A stretch of DNA of 64,000 nucleotides from an uncultured Roseburia sp. Lineage in GTDB: Bacteria; Bacillota; Clostridia; Lachnospirales; Lachnospiraceae. Where the stretch lies: the NCBI GenBank assembly GCA_947644305.1, contig CANRYS010000012.1, positions 1 to 64,000 on the forward strand, given 5' to 3'. Below are positions 52,801-61,873 of this stretch, in pieces; the first letter of the stretch is position 1; each line of letters starts with the position of its first letter. The notes under the pieces were generated by a model that saw only the letters and a list, made by a program, of their open reading frames with translations, did not search any database and was not told the origin of the DNA. Position numbers and translations under genes: made by a program.

Positions 52801-53515
52801 AGAGCAGGATACCATAGAAATCAGCGTAGATTATTTAAAATTAAGTGCTGACAGCACTGGCACAGTAACCATAACAGGAAATGGACAGACCGTAAAAATA
52901 AATGTATCTGCCTCTGTGATTTCTACAGAAGGATTAAGTGAAAAAACATTTATCGAGGCTCATAACTATATATCTATTGAAGCTGGAAATTATACTGATT
53001 CTAAAGCAGCAGCTAATGGGGCTGCCTGGAAGGAGATTAAGAATTATGGACGAGGACGATCCTCCCTAAAGGTATTTCCCTGTACAGGGCGGTTTACCGA
53101 TGTAGAAGATGCACCATATGTAGAATATACAGTAAAGACAGCTAGTACGGATAAGTACAGCTTAATGGCATATATGGCGCCATCCAACAATGTAGATTGG
53201 AATTATGTAACAATGAAATTTGGCGTATCCGTGGATGAGGGAGAAGTACAAAGTGTAGACACGATTTCTAAGAACTATATCGCCGGAACATGGAAAGATT
53301 CACTCTGGTCAAATGGTGTCAAAAATGGAATTCACACCAAAAAGGTCAGTTTGGGAAAATTAAGCGCAGGTGTACATAAAATTCGCATTTATTCTATGGA
53401 CCCAGAGATTGTATTGCAGAAGTTTGTCTTACACCCAACGAATAAAAACTTAAAGAACTCTTATATGGGTCCCGGTGAAAGTTATTATGTGGGAAAAGAA
53501 GTTTCTAACCAATGA
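49856..53515 (+). CDS. secreted GH115 xylan alpha-1,2-glucuronidase
   Basis: A 1219-residue secreted enzyme. Signal peptide (about 1-35); two lysine-rich BIG2-like modules (about 48-123 and 125-218); Pro/Thr/Glu linker to about 256; GH115 core from about 257 (KYRGIFLNDEEPALGSW, NYLWPAMWSSAF, GTSHHEPMMKAH, IGMRGDGD); then C-terminal beta-sandwich domains ending with a GH115_C-like region (about 1030-1210). It should remove (4-O-methyl)glucuronic acid from xylan. ATG at 49856 follows TTGGAGG. No anchor motif at the C-terminus. The SGNH gene follows after 52 nt. Confidence 0.9.
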   Translation: MKTLNNKRQRILANFLTVILLAVSCFSSGFVTEAVTKKTGSSVTLIKPEITSLTLKKGTSYQLKAKAGSKTASGKGLRYRSSRPSVVTVSKNGKLRAKKCGKATISVKSVTEKNQANVQVKVVKTLLKVKKVTLNAKKVVLYVGGEQKEGQTVLSAKVSPKKATVKNVIYKVTDKNIVSVSKKGVVKAKKEGKTKITVFAADGWGKKAVCEVTVKKKVSSSSTPAKTNASAVPTLPSEETEKPTPTEKPAKDYVLADSGKAQQLYLDAEGADYNGIRLVAECFQKDVKMVSDADLDIVTDVGQIAGIPIIAGSIGNNGLIDTMIEQGRLDVSEIKGKWETYKIDFVEHPVEGIEEALVVTGSDKRGTIYGIFHISELMGVSPWVYWADVTPEKKDTISLNSKTLCVTSKEPSVKYRGIFLNDEEPALGSWANNFFKKSKGAKFNEYFYENVFQLILRLKGNYLWPAMWSSAFSTDGVEIPEASAQLADEYGIVMGTSHHEPMMKAHQEWSKGKLNYGNGEWNYDTNREGLKKFFTEGAERNGKYENVITIGMRGDGDTSMLPEGSSVQENIDLLKEIILDQKSILKGNGLENAPTLLALYKEVEEYWYGDETTPGLCDWNELDDTIVMLSEDNYGNIRTLPTEENRDRKGGWGMYYHVDYNGAPTSYQWVQTLQLQKMWEQMSMAYDYGVDDMWILNVGDLKPMESAISYFMDMAWDYDKWGSSNIDSTEEYTRQWMEQQFGKDTDQQGIQDLTTIFEEYLKINSTRRAENVFSTTYSLDNYNEAVEMLERIDKLIKLADQYKEKLPESAQAPYYELIYYPAVAVANVNRMQIYAGLNQAYAKQNLSSANVYAALIKEAIALDQEMEQTYDKDMPGGVGNKWDGMMYQAKNAGHVGYPEWRPKGAYPVPVYVDIPEEAHMYVRLQGDSKAYDSGSANLQDFTSINDETYCIHVMNGGAASFDYEVEASHDWITLSKKSGTVKEQDTIEISVDYLKLSADSTGTVTITGNGQTVKINVSASVISTEGLSEKTFIEAHNYISIEAGNYTDSKAAANGAAWKEIKNYGRGRSSLKVFPCTGRFTDVEDAPYVEYTVKTASTDKYSLMAYMAPSNNVDWNYVTMKFGVSVDEGEVQSVDTISKNYIAGTWKDSLWSNGVKNGIHTKKVSLGKLSAGVHKIRIYSMDPEIVLQKFVLHPTNKNLKNSYMGPGESYYVGKEVSNQ

Positions 53516-53567
53516 AACAACGGATAACGCCTAACGCAAAAATGTTTATTAGGAGGAGGAATTCAGA

Positions 53568-55202
53568 ATGAATTCAAGGGGTTGTAGATCTAAAATGAAA
53601 AAGGCAATTGGGGGTTTAACACTTAGTTTTGCGATGGTGTTATCATTAACAGCGCCATCTGGTGTGGAGGCGGCAAAATCGCCAAAATTTGGAAAGAGCC
53701 AAGTGAATGTAAGCGTTGGAAAGACGGTTACTTTGAAATTAAAAAATGTCTCTAAGAAGGCCAAGGTAAAGTGGACTTCCAAGTCGAAAAAAGTAGCAAG
53801 GATTATGAAGTCTACAAAAAAATCGGCTAAGATCAAAGGCGTAAAAGCTGGGAAAGCCACAATTAAAGTAACCTATAAATTGGGAAAAAAGTCCAAGACA
53901 CTGTCCTGCAAAGTCGTAGTGAAAGGTAAAAGTACTGTCAAAGTGACGGCATCACCGACCCCGTCACCTTCAGCGACTGCGGCATCGAATACGCCAGTTC
54001 CCTCCACTGCACCGGATGTATCTGCCTCGCCTGATATACCGGAACAGGCGTGTAAATGGGTGACTACCTGGGGAACCGCAGAAGAAAGATGCGATGCCAC
54101 GGATTCTGCCATGCCCAAAATGGCGCTCACGGATACAACAGTTCGTCAGATTATCCGGGTTACCACAGGTGGAAATAAACTTCGTCTCCGATTGTCGAAT
54201 CAATATGGGAAAAGTGATGTGGAGATCCAATCCCTTCATCTCGCCAAACAGATCAAAGCCGATGCCTCTACCATCGATGTATCCACCGATACGCCGGTGA
54301 CAGTAAATGGGGAGGAGGAGTTTATAATCCCGAAAGGAAAGGTTATTCTGACCGATGAAGTTGAATTTCCGGTAGATGCCCTTGAAAATATCGCCGTTTC
54401 TGCATATTTTGGCGAGGCGCCAAAGGATAATATAACCGGTCACAGAGGTGCAAGGGCGACGACCTATCAGGTCTCCGGTAATCAGGTATCAGAAGAAAGA
54501 TTTTCTTCAGCTAAAACGACAACAAGCTGGTTTTTCCTCGCAGATGCATCTATATGGTCACCGGAGGACAGCAGGGCAGTAGTATGTTTTGGTGATTCCA
54601 TTACAGATGGTTATGGAACAGATGCTACGTACCTTGGCAAAAAGCCGGACAGTTATACGAGGTGGATCGACTATTTTGCGAAAAGACTTCAGGAAAATGA
54701 GGGAACAACAAATGTATCTCTTATTAACGAGGGAATTGGTGCAAATTCTATCCTTGGCTCCTACCCGACAGATGCCGGAAAGGATAGATTTGCCAGGGAT
54801 CTCCTGGAGCACGATGGCGTAGAATACTGTATTATTTTATTTGGCGTAAATGATATAACAAATCTTTGGGAAACCAGTAAATATAATCTTCTAATTCCAG
54901 AATACAAGAAGATGATTCAGTTGTGTCATGAAAATGGAATTAAGGTCTATGGAGCTCCGATTCTCCCATTCGGAACAAGTGATAGTTATACGGAAGCTTC
55001 GGAAAAGGTACGAACTATGATCAATGACTGGATGCGTTCGGAAGAATCAGGGGTGGATGGCATTATTGATTTTGAGAGTGCGGTGGCAGATCCCAACAAT
55101 CCAAAAAATATATTAGAAAAATATACGCATGAAGATGGACTTCATCCTTATGATGGCTATAGTGCAATGGCAGACGCCATTGATCTATCCATGTTTGAAT
55201 AG
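53568..55202 (+). CDS. secreted SGNH/GDSL esterase with Lys-rich module
   Basis: A 544-residue protein: signal peptide (about 1-35), lysine-rich Ig-like module (about 36-122), Pro/Ser/Thr linker (about 125-160), a beta-sandwich-like region (about 165-330), then the SGNH hydrolase. Block I is CFGDSITDGYG with Ser344, block II INEGIGANSI, block III FGVNDI and the C-terminal Asp-His pair in EDGLHPYDGY. Probably a carbohydrate esterase that deacetylates xylan oligomers. AGGAGGAGG precedes the ATG; likely co-transcribed with GH115. Confidence 0.87.
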   Translation: MNSRGCRSKMKKAIGGLTLSFAMVLSLTAPSGVEAAKSPKFGKSQVNVSVGKTVTLKLKNVSKKAKVKWTSKSKKVARIMKSTKKSAKIKGVKAGKATIKVTYKLGKKSKTLSCKVVVKGKSTVKVTASPTPSPSATAASNTPVPSTAPDVSASPDIPEQACKWVTTWGTAEERCDATDSAMPKMALTDTTVRQIIRVTTGGNKLRLRLSNQYGKSDVEIQSLHLAKQIKADASTIDVSTDTPVTVNGEEEFIIPKGKVILTDEVEFPVDALENIAVSAYFGEAPKDNITGHRGARATTYQVSGNQVSEERFSSAKTTTSWFFLADASIWSPEDSRAVVCFGDSITDGYGTDATYLGKKPDSYTRWIDYFAKRLQENEGTTNVSLINEGIGANSILGSYPTDAGKDRFARDLLEHDGVEYCIILFGVNDITNLWETSKYNLLIPEYKKMIQLCHENGIKVYGAPILPFGTSDSYTEASEKVRTMINDWMRSEESGVDGIIDFESAVADPNNPKNILEKYTHEDGLHPYDGYSAMADAIDLSMFE

Positions 55203-55221
55203 TTTGACAACAATATAGTTA

Positions 55222-55267
55222 ATAAGGCGGCGCCGAATTGATTTTATTCAATTCGGCGCCGCCTTAT
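55222..55267. terminator. perfect 20-bp GGCGCC hairpin after the SGNH gene
   Basis: Arms 55222-55241 and 55248-55267 pair perfectly (each with GGCGGCGCCGAATT or its complement), with a 6-nt loop. It lies between the convergent SGNH and GH39 genes and is the third member of the family. Confidence 0.72.
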
Positions 55268-55308
55268 ATAAGTTGAATGAATCATGAAGTCCGTGGCTGC
55301 CAGGCTGG

Positions 55309-56826
55309 TCAATCTTTACTTTCTGTCACAGAGGAGCTCCAGTCGTACCGGAATCCACGATCCGTAGTCAGTTTGGATGGAAAGATTTCAAAATAAATCA
55401 CAGCATCGTGAGTTAATGTAAACTCTACAGTCATGTTATCTTTTGAAAGAGTTTTCCGTTCTGTCTGGATCAGTGGGTTTGCCGCTTCCCGAAGCAACTG
55501 TGTCTGTCTGCTGGTGAGATTTGCCGGTTCACCGAGATCGTGCCATACCTTCTGTGGATTACAAGTGGTTTCATCCACAATTTTTTGCATACAGCAGTAC
55601 TCACCGGAAGGAGCCGGGAGATTTAACTCCAGAGTGAGAGAGTCACAGCCTGTCTCACAGGAAAGGTTCCATAAAACACCCCGGAGTGTTCCCTCATTTT
55701 CACAAATAACACCGTGTTCGCTGCGGAAGACACATTTTCCAGTTAATTCTTTGAAAAACTCAAAGGTCCAGAAAGTGGGTTTCGGAATACTGTTGTTTGC
55801 CAGAAGACCAAATCCCCCATAGAATGGAGTGAAAGGCACGCCCTGTTCTTCAAATACATCTCCAAAGGTCCAATAAGAATAGCCAGTACAGTAGTCACCG
55901 ATTTCCGATAAGATTCGAGCGAGGCTTGCCGCATTCTGGTTTGTATCATGGAGTGGAGAATTAGGTACATAGGCGGTATTAAATTCTGTAATGTAAAAAG
56001 GAAGATTTTCGTATTCTTCAAACTCACCGATAATTTCACGACACCGCTTCAGTGTACTAAAAGAGTATTCACTGGACTGAAGGTCCGCATAGTCATAGTG
56101 TCCGTCCCGTTCTGGAAAATGAATGGTATAGTGATGTCTGGAAATAAAGTCCAAAGGGGTCTGGTTTTCTTTACAAAAAGTTAAAAATCCCCGCATCCAT
56201 ACCTCGTCATTTCCTCCGCAGATCGCCGGTCCGCCAACCTGAAAATCTGGGTGGACTTCTTTGACGGCGTATGCCGTCCGAGAATAGAGTTTACAGTATT
56301 CCGGCATATCTGCGTGTTCCCAAAAACCTTTCAGATTTGGTTCATTCCACACTTCCACCGGCCATTTGAGCACTTCCGCTTCCCCGTATCGGGAGAGCAG
56401 ATGCTTGAGTGTCGCCTGAACCAGTGCACACCACCGATCGTAGTCTTTTGGTGGCGTCACGTTTCCTTTCCAGTAAAATTGTGTCTGAGTGCCGGAAGCA
56501 AGTTTCTCAGGCATAAAGCCAAGTTCTAAAAAAGGCCGGATTTGGAGTTCCAAATAACTATCAACAACTCTGTCCAGATAAGTGAAGTTATATTCAGACT
56601 TAATGTTCCCATCCTCGTCCTTATACTCCTGGTAAATCGCCATATCATCACAGAAAAGGCCGTGTCCCCGTATGTAAGAAAATCCGATTCTTTTCTGGAC
56701 AAATGCCAGTTGATCCCAGTACTCTTTGTGAAGTGCCAGTCCCATACGCCCTGTTCCCACACAGTAGGTCACATTGTTGTGAAAGGGTATCGTGTGGTCT
56801 AAATTAATATTATATGTCATTTTCAT
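55309..56826 (-). CDS. GH39 beta-xylosidase
   Basis: A 505-residue cytoplasmic enzyme with no signal peptide. Acid/base Glu162 in VEVWNEPN and nucleophile Glu281 in FYITEFNT; the FSYIRGHGLFCDD segment matches GH39 xylosidases. GGGGAGG precedes the ATG. It should cleave xylo-oligosaccharides after import. A promoter of lower quality lies at 56860-56889 (TTGCAC, 18 nt, TATATT). Confidence 0.92.
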   Translation of the reverse strand: MKMTYNINLDHTIPFHNNVTYCVGTGRMGLALHKEYWDQLAFVQKRIGFSYIRGHGLFCDDMAIYQEYKDEDGNIKSEYNFTYLDRVVDSYLELQIRPFLELGFMPEKLASGTQTQFYWKGNVTPPKDYDRWCALVQATLKHLLSRYGEAEVLKWPVEVWNEPNLKGFWEHADMPEYCKLYSRTAYAVKEVHPDFQVGGPAICGGNDEVWMRGFLTFCKENQTPLDFISRHHYTIHFPERDGHYDYADLQSSEYSFSTLKRCREIIGEFEEYENLPFYITEFNTAYVPNSPLHDTNQNAASLARILSEIGDYCTGYSYWTFGDVFEEQGVPFTPFYGGFGLLANNSIPKPTFWTFEFFKELTGKCVFRSEHGVICENEGTLRGVLWNLSCETGCDSLTLELNLPAPSGEYCCMQKIVDETTCNPQKVWHDLGEPANLTSRQTQLLREAANPLIQTERKTLSKDNMTVEFTLTHDAVIYFEIFPSKLTTDRGFRYDWSSSVTESKD

Positions 56827-56929
56827 AAGATGCGTTCCTCCCCGCTATTTTCTATCTATAATATAACATTTTTCTTTCGTTCAGTGCAACTACAAAGATA
56901 AATACTTTCTGTATTGTAGAGATTTTTAA

Positions 56930-56958
56930 TTGCTATTTTTCCAATTCTTCCTTATAAT
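56930..56958 (+). promoter_or_regulatory. promoter of the leucine-rich-repeat gene
   Basis: TTGCTA (56930-56935), 17 nt, then TATAAT (56953-56958). Just after it, at 56964-56979, lies a 16-nt copy of the repeat end seen at 35884-35899. Confidence 0.6.
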
Positions 56959-56963
56959 AAGAT

Positions 56964-56979
56964 TAATATGATGCTAGGG
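56964..56979. repeat. 16-nt copy of the intergenic repeat's left end
   Basis: TAATATGATGCTAGGG is identical to 35884-35899. In both places it follows a TATAAT -10 box, but the sequence after it differs here. Confidence 0.5.
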
Positions 56980-57035
56980 CGTGTCTGAAGGAGTACACAG
57001 ACGGGATATTATTATGCAGATGGGAGGGTTCCGCT

Positions 57036-58184
57036 ATGTTGATTGTAAAGAAAAGTGTTTTGTTCCGTAAGATAGCATCTTTGTTGTTATGTATTGCATT
57101 TTTCGTTCCAGGCACAGTGTGCCGTGCCCAGGAACGTAATTATCATATGTCAGGAATCTATACCTATTATGTTTTAGATGAACTGAAAAAGGAAATTTCC
57201 ATCTGTGCCATCGATTCCACAGAAAAAAAGATCATTGTTCCGTCCGAGTTGGACGGGTACCGGGTGTGCGCGCTGGGGTATGAAAGTTATGCATATGATA
57301 ATTATGAGAATTTTCAGGAAATGGGTGGGAAGATGAAGGAATACATGGAGGAACTGGTGATCCCGACTTCGGTCAGAACGGTATGGGCGTTTGCTTTTAA
57401 GGAGTGCAAAAGACTTTCAAAAGTGTCTTTACCAGAGGGAATCACACTTGGTTATGCCAGTTTTAGCGGCTGTAACAACTGGAAGGATATTGTTTTGCCA
57501 TACAATACGATTTGTGAAGAGAGTGCGCTTCCTTCTGATCATGCGGATACGCTGCAGATCAGTAATTCCATTATGGGAGAGAATATATTTTTTGGCGTCA
57601 TTCAAAAGATGATCTTATCCGTGAAGAAAGATACGGTATTTAGTCTGGCAGTGCCCTGGGTGTCGGTTACGGTAAAGCAACTGATTTCGCCAAAGGATGC
57701 GACGAAGTTGATGTTCAATTTTAGTGACGGGGAGAGCCGGGTAGAGAAGCTGTATGTAAATGGGAAACAGACAAAAATAGAGGCGAATGCAGAAGCCCGT
57801 ATGGGGTATGTCGCAAAAGGCCATGTTACCTTTGGGGATATTTATACGATAGAAGGTGCTGAGGCGATCCGGTTTGCAAAAAAGAATAAGATCAAATATC
57901 ATGTGAGGAGAACGGCGGAGGTAAAAAAGGTCATACGCAAAAAGAAGGCGGATACCTTTCTGCATACTTGGAAAAAGGCGAAGACAACGATTCTCTCGTG
58001 TCGATTCGATAAGGAAAGGAAAACGTGGAAAAAGAGTACGAAAAAAGTTCCAACCGTTTATGAGATTTATGGCAGAAAGGGGAAGAAAGGAAAATATCAG
58101 CGGATCGGTACGACGAAACAGCAGAAGGTGAAAACGAAGTACAAATATGTAAAGGTTAAATCTGTTAATGAGTGGGATGTGTAG
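57036..58184 (+). CDS. secreted leucine-rich-repeat (BspA-type) protein
   Basis: A 382-residue secreted protein. Signal peptide (about 1-30); two or three LRR_5 repeats near residues 60-150 (LVIPTSVRTVWAFAFKECKR; VSLPEGITLGYASFSGC). An uncharacterised middle follows, and the last 80 residues are rich in lysine and arginine and resemble a FN3-like module (YEIYGRKGKKGKYQRIGTT). GGGAGGG lies before the ATG. It may bind polysaccharide or cell surface; there are no catalytic motifs. Confidence 0.72.
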   Translation: MLIVKKSVLFRKIASLLLCIAFFVPGTVCRAQERNYHMSGIYTYYVLDELKKEISICAIDSTEKKIIVPSELDGYRVCALGYESYAYDNYENFQEMGGKMKEYMEELVIPTSVRTVWAFAFKECKRLSKVSLPEGITLGYASFSGCNNWKDIVLPYNTICEESALPSDHADTLQISNSIMGENIFFGVIQKMILSVKKDTVFSLAVPWVSVTVKQLISPKDATKLMFNFSDGESRVEKLYVNGKQTKIEANAEARMGYVAKGHVTFGDIYTIEGAEAIRFAKKNKIKYHVRRTAEVKKVIRKKKADTFLHTWKKAKTTILSCRFDKERKTWKKSTKKVPTVYEIYGRKGKKGKYQRIGTTKQQKVKTKYKYVKVKSVNEWDV

Positions 58185-58312
58185 TGAGAGTGATTGATCT
58201 TTTTACCGCTCCATATCATTATACAGCTTAAGCAACAAGATGGATAATTCCTTACTGGCTGTAAGGGATATCAACCATAAATATATTGTAGTAGAAAGGA
58301 GTGCGTAAACCA

Positions 58313-59836
58313 ATGAAACATTGTAAAATATTTTTAGCGCATGCAGCTATTTTTGGACTTTGCCTGGCGACGATTGCTCCCGGCACGGTTTCCGAGACAA
58401 AAACAAAAAAACCAAAGCTTTCCAAAGGGACTTTGACAGTCACTGCTGGAAAGACGCAGACAATCAAACTTTCCCGTGCGGGGAAGAAGGCAAAGGTAAC
58501 ATGGAGTACCAATAAGAAAAAAGTAATTAAACTATCTAACAAGAAAAAGACTTCTTGTAAAGTGAAAGGGCTGAAAAAAGGAAATGCTCTTTTGAATTGC
58601 AAGGTAAAGATTGGTGGCAAAACTTATAAACTACGGTGTAAAGTGAAGGTGCAGCCAAAGAAGGTCGTAAACACGCCAAGTATTCTCGCTGCCTATAAAG
58701 ATATTGTTCCGAATATAGGTGCTGCCGTCAATTATGGGAGCAGAGTTCCCAGGGAGCTGCGGACCAGCAAAACATTAGCATTCATCAAGAAACACTTTAA
58801 CAGCATTACTCTGGAAAATGAAATGAAGCCGGATAACATCCTTGGTTCCGCACCAAAGACTCTGTCCGTCCAGGAGGCAAAGAACAAAGGCTACTATATT
58901 CCGGAAGGCTACAGCGAGGCGAAGGTTCCACAGTTAAACTTCAACGAAGTGGATGGCGCCCTGGAAGTGGCTTCCAAAAACGGCCTGAGAATGCGCGCCC
59001 ATACTCTTGTATGGCACAGCCAGACGCCGTCATGGTTCTTTACAAAGAATTATGATGGAGATACTGTCGTGACAACGGATGTTATGGATGCCCGTCTGGA
59101 TTATTACGTACATAATGTGATGGCGCATGTGATGGAAAAGGAAAAGACGCTTACCGGTTCTGCTGGAAGTATTGTCTACGCATGGGATGTAGTAAATGAA
59201 TATCTGAACCGGAGAACCTTTGGAAAGGTCTGGGATAGTGTATACGGCAATATGGGTGCTTCGCCCTCCTATGTGAAAAAGGCTTTTCAGGTGGCCTATG
59301 GTATGCTGAAGACCTATGATGTTCAGGATAAGGTGACACTTTTCTATAATGATTATAATACCTACTTTAATACAAAGAAGGTATTGGATCTGGTAAGTTT
59401 TATCAATAAAGATGAACCTGAGAAGATCTGCGGCGGTATCGGTATGCAGAGTCATGTAGATGTAAAAGTACCAACGGTGAAACAATACGGCGATGCATTG
59501 GAGAAATTCCTGGCTGCCGGTTATGAGATTCAGATAACAGAGCTTGATTTTACCATCAATTTTGATACAGAAGGATCTTCAGCTTCATATTCCTATGTTG
59601 ATGAAGATGAGACAAATAATGACCAGAAAAAGTTTGTCAGCAATCTTATGAAAACGATCATTACGAAACAGAAGAACCGTGATATCAATGTTAATCCAAA
59701 GGGAATCACAAATATCACCTTGTGGGGGCTCACCGATAGCACTTCCTGGCGTTCCCAATGTCAGCCGCTTCTGTTTGGGGATAACATTTATGATCCAAAA
59801 CCATCTTTTTATTCCTTTATTGATGCGGTAAAATAA
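58313..59836 (+). CDS. secreted GH10 endo-beta-1,4-xylanase
   Basis: A 507-residue secreted xylanase. Signal peptide (about 1-28), lysine-rich Ig-like module (about 30-115), then the GH10 barrel (about 122-505). Acid/base is Glu296 in DVVNEYLN; nucleophile is Glu410 in ITELDF; the HTLVWHSQTPSWF motif is also seen. The ATG at 58313 follows AAAGGAG. No other binding module. It produces xylo-oligomers for the GH39 and GH115 enzymes. Confidence 0.92.
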   Translation: MKHCKIFLAHAAIFGLCLATIAPGTVSETKTKKPKLSKGTLTVTAGKTQTIKLSRAGKKAKVTWSTNKKKVIKLSNKKKTSCKVKGLKKGNALLNCKVKIGGKTYKLRCKVKVQPKKVVNTPSILAAYKDIVPNIGAAVNYGSRVPRELRTSKTLAFIKKHFNSITLENEMKPDNILGSAPKTLSVQEAKNKGYYIPEGYSEAKVPQLNFNEVDGALEVASKNGLRMRAHTLVWHSQTPSWFFTKNYDGDTVVTTDVMDARLDYYVHNVMAHVMEKEKTLTGSAGSIVYAWDVVNEYLNRRTFGKVWDSVYGNMGASPSYVKKAFQVAYGMLKTYDVQDKVTLFYNDYNTYFNTKKVLDLVSFINKDEPEKICGGIGMQSHVDVKVPTVKQYGDALEKFLAAGYEIQITELDFTINFDTEGSSASYSYVDEDETNNDQKKFVSNLMKTIITKQKNRDINVNPKGITNITLWGLTDSTSWRSQCQPLLFGDNIYDPKPSFYSFIDAVK

Positions 59837-59900
59837 TAAAAAAATAGTAGAATTTTTCTCTCCCCTACAAGCTGATTTTAAGTCGGTTGAGGAATTAAAA

Positions 59901-59949
59901 AACGCCGGGAAGCTGCATAAACACTAAGTTTTTGCACGCTCTCGGCGTT
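59901..59949 (+). terminator. hairpin in the 59.84-60.05 kb gap
   Basis: AACGCCG pairs with CGGCGTT, followed by CCTTTT. The 213-nt gap after GH10 is otherwise unexplained, with a GGTGAATGTTGCCCATAT stretch and no open frame of note. It probably marks the edge of a mobile-element scar. Confidence 0.4.
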
Positions 59950-60049
59950 CCTTTTATTCCCTGTTTTTGTGGTGCTTTTTTGGTGAATGTTGCCCATATC
60001 CCACGCGGGGATATAAAGGGTTATAAAAAGCAGTAAAAAGATACGCTCG

Positions 60050-60412
60050 TCAAAGCTCTAAATTGTTGCTTTTTTCGGCTCGGCGCAAAAGGAACGTATC
60101 AAAAGTAATACTTCCGTTGTTAGAAGAAATGCATATGTTTCCTGATATAGTCAATGACGAAAGTGATATATCTTCGTTTGTAGTGGACAGTGTAAGGGTA
60201 TTTATAAGTGCATTGGGTATCTGTAACGATATTTTCCGATTTTCAGCAGATGGCTTTGTTCTCACATAGTCTATCCAATCTTTGTTGCTTGCACTTGTCA
60301 CTGTTAATGCGTTTTGGTCTGAAACCGTAATATCATAGGTTTCATTGCTATTCTCAAAATAGACAAGATGAAATTGGTTTTCCTCTGATATTGACACTTC
60401 GATTTCTCTGTC
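60050..60412 (-). pseudogene. truncated DUF4097-family protein
   Basis: About 120 codons of a beta-strand-rich DUF4097 domain (repeated pattern as in TLSTTNEDISLSSLTISG and CISSNNGSITFD). The frame opens after a stop just upstream and lacks the expected N-terminal half. It ends in an atypical tail (FLLRRAEKSNNLEL). Both ends look cut by rearrangement. The 190 nt upstream (60413-60603) hold only scraps of open frame. Confidence 0.6.
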
Positions 60413-60603
60413 GCGTCATCAATACTGGAATATGAAGCCATCCAAGCACAGTAAGAAGTCTTTTACGCCGATCATAGGAAGCTAAAAGAGAAAGTCCAGA
60501 AATGTGATATTATCAAGCAGGACGAACAGAAAAAATTCTATTTATTAAGAAAAATTTGTTATAATAAAAGTGCGGAATGATTGCAAGGGGAGGAAGCTGA
60601 ATT

Positions 60604-61665
60604 ATGAAGATATTCGCTAAAATTGACAGCATCAAATTTCTAAGCATCAAGCTATTTAGATTTATAAAATACGAATATAGTAAAGGAACTATATTTAATA
60701 AGGTAACTAAAACTTTAATTACCTTATTATTTCTAATTATAACTTTAAATATAGTAATTTTTATATTATCGCCTAATGATGGATGGGTTAGCCTGGATTC
60801 TGATTCACTTCATACACTTGAGGTAGAAGCAGAATATATAAGTGCTGCAAATAAGAGTTATATGCTTGCCATTAACCCATTTAACGATTCAAATATATCA
60901 ATTGATTTTATGGCAGATGAATACCAGCTATACGGCAAATCTGGGAATATAGTGGAGCAGTCGGAAGAAAGGGATATACTATTTTTAAAACTTGATAGCA
61001 GTGAAGGACTAATTATATCTTCTGCTTCCAACGATTCTGAACTCATAGAATATAATTTATTCACTCAATCTAATGTATCATTTTGGCAGGAACGAGATAC
61101 AGTATTTATAAATGACGGTTACGATGAAAATTTACACTTCTTGCCATATAGCAGCATAACTATTCAAACGAGAAGTGATGTATTAACTAACCAATGGGAG
61201 ATTCACTTTACTAATAGCAAAGATTATTCTTCACTGCATTGTACGGGTTATATTTTTTTGCGAATACATAATTGTGATTCAGTAAGCATAGTCCGTGATG
61301 GAACCCACACAATTTCATCATCAAGAGATGAATACTGGTATTTATCAAATATCACTCAATGCTCTACTTCGCTAGTTGGAAGTATAAATTTTAAAGTAGC
61401 TAGTATGGCGTTAGACTATCGGGTTGCTAATCAACCTTTGCTTATTAAAGGGGATAAATTGACAAGTATATTGCGGATAGAGGAAAATAATATTACAAGC
61501 TTCCAATTAACTGGGACAGCTAATGTAGTAGAACTGGATAAAGATAGTTTATTTCCGTCCGTTTTTAATATTATATATTCAAATTTATGGGGATTTTTGG
61601 CCTTAATAATTACACCATTTATTGGCTATTTTTTGAATGTATGGCATCTAACTAAAAAGGAATGA
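60604..61665 (+). CDS. uncharacterised membrane-anchored protein
   Basis: A 353-residue protein with a transmembrane helix near residues 38-55 and another near 330-347, with a beta-rich, Ser/Asn-rich region between that should lie outside the cell. No family recognised. GGGGAGGA precedes the ATG and a terminator follows, so it is probably a real single-gene unit. Its low GC and position among element remnants suggest horizontal origin. Confidence 0.6.
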   Translation: MKIFAKIDSIKFLSIKLFRFIKYEYSKGTIFNKVTKTLITLLFLIITLNIVIFILSPNDGWVSLDSDSLHTLEVEAEYISAANKSYMLAINPFNDSNISIDFMADEYQLYGKSGNIVEQSEERDILFLKLDSSEGLIISSASNDSELIEYNLFTQSNVSFWQERDTVFINDGYDENLHFLPYSSITIQTRSDVLTNQWEIHFTNSKDYSSLHCTGYIFLRIHNCDSVSIVRDGTHTISSSRDEYWYLSNITQCSTSLVGSINFKVASMALDYRVANQPLLIKGDKLTSILRIEENNITSFQLTGTANVVELDKDSLFPSVFNIIYSNLWGFLALIITPFIGYFLNVWHLTKKE

Positions 61666-61690
61666 ACAGTTGTATTACAAGAAAAAAAGT

Positions 61691-61735
61691 ACGGGTGTGG
61701 TAGCCACGCATTTATAGCCGCCGCACCCGTCTTTT
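61691..61735 (+). terminator. terminator of the unknown membrane protein
   Basis: ACGGGTG pairs with CACCCGT, with inner GGC/GCC pairing, then CTTTT. Confidence 0.7.
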
Positions 61736-61873
61736 CATGGGTGCAGATTTTTATATTTGTTACGCAGCAGAAACACGATTTTGCCCCTTTTGGTATAAAG
61801 TATCGCCTTAATGATTTTCACGCTCTGATTTTGTCAAAATTATTTGACATATTTTTCTCAAGGATTTTGTATC

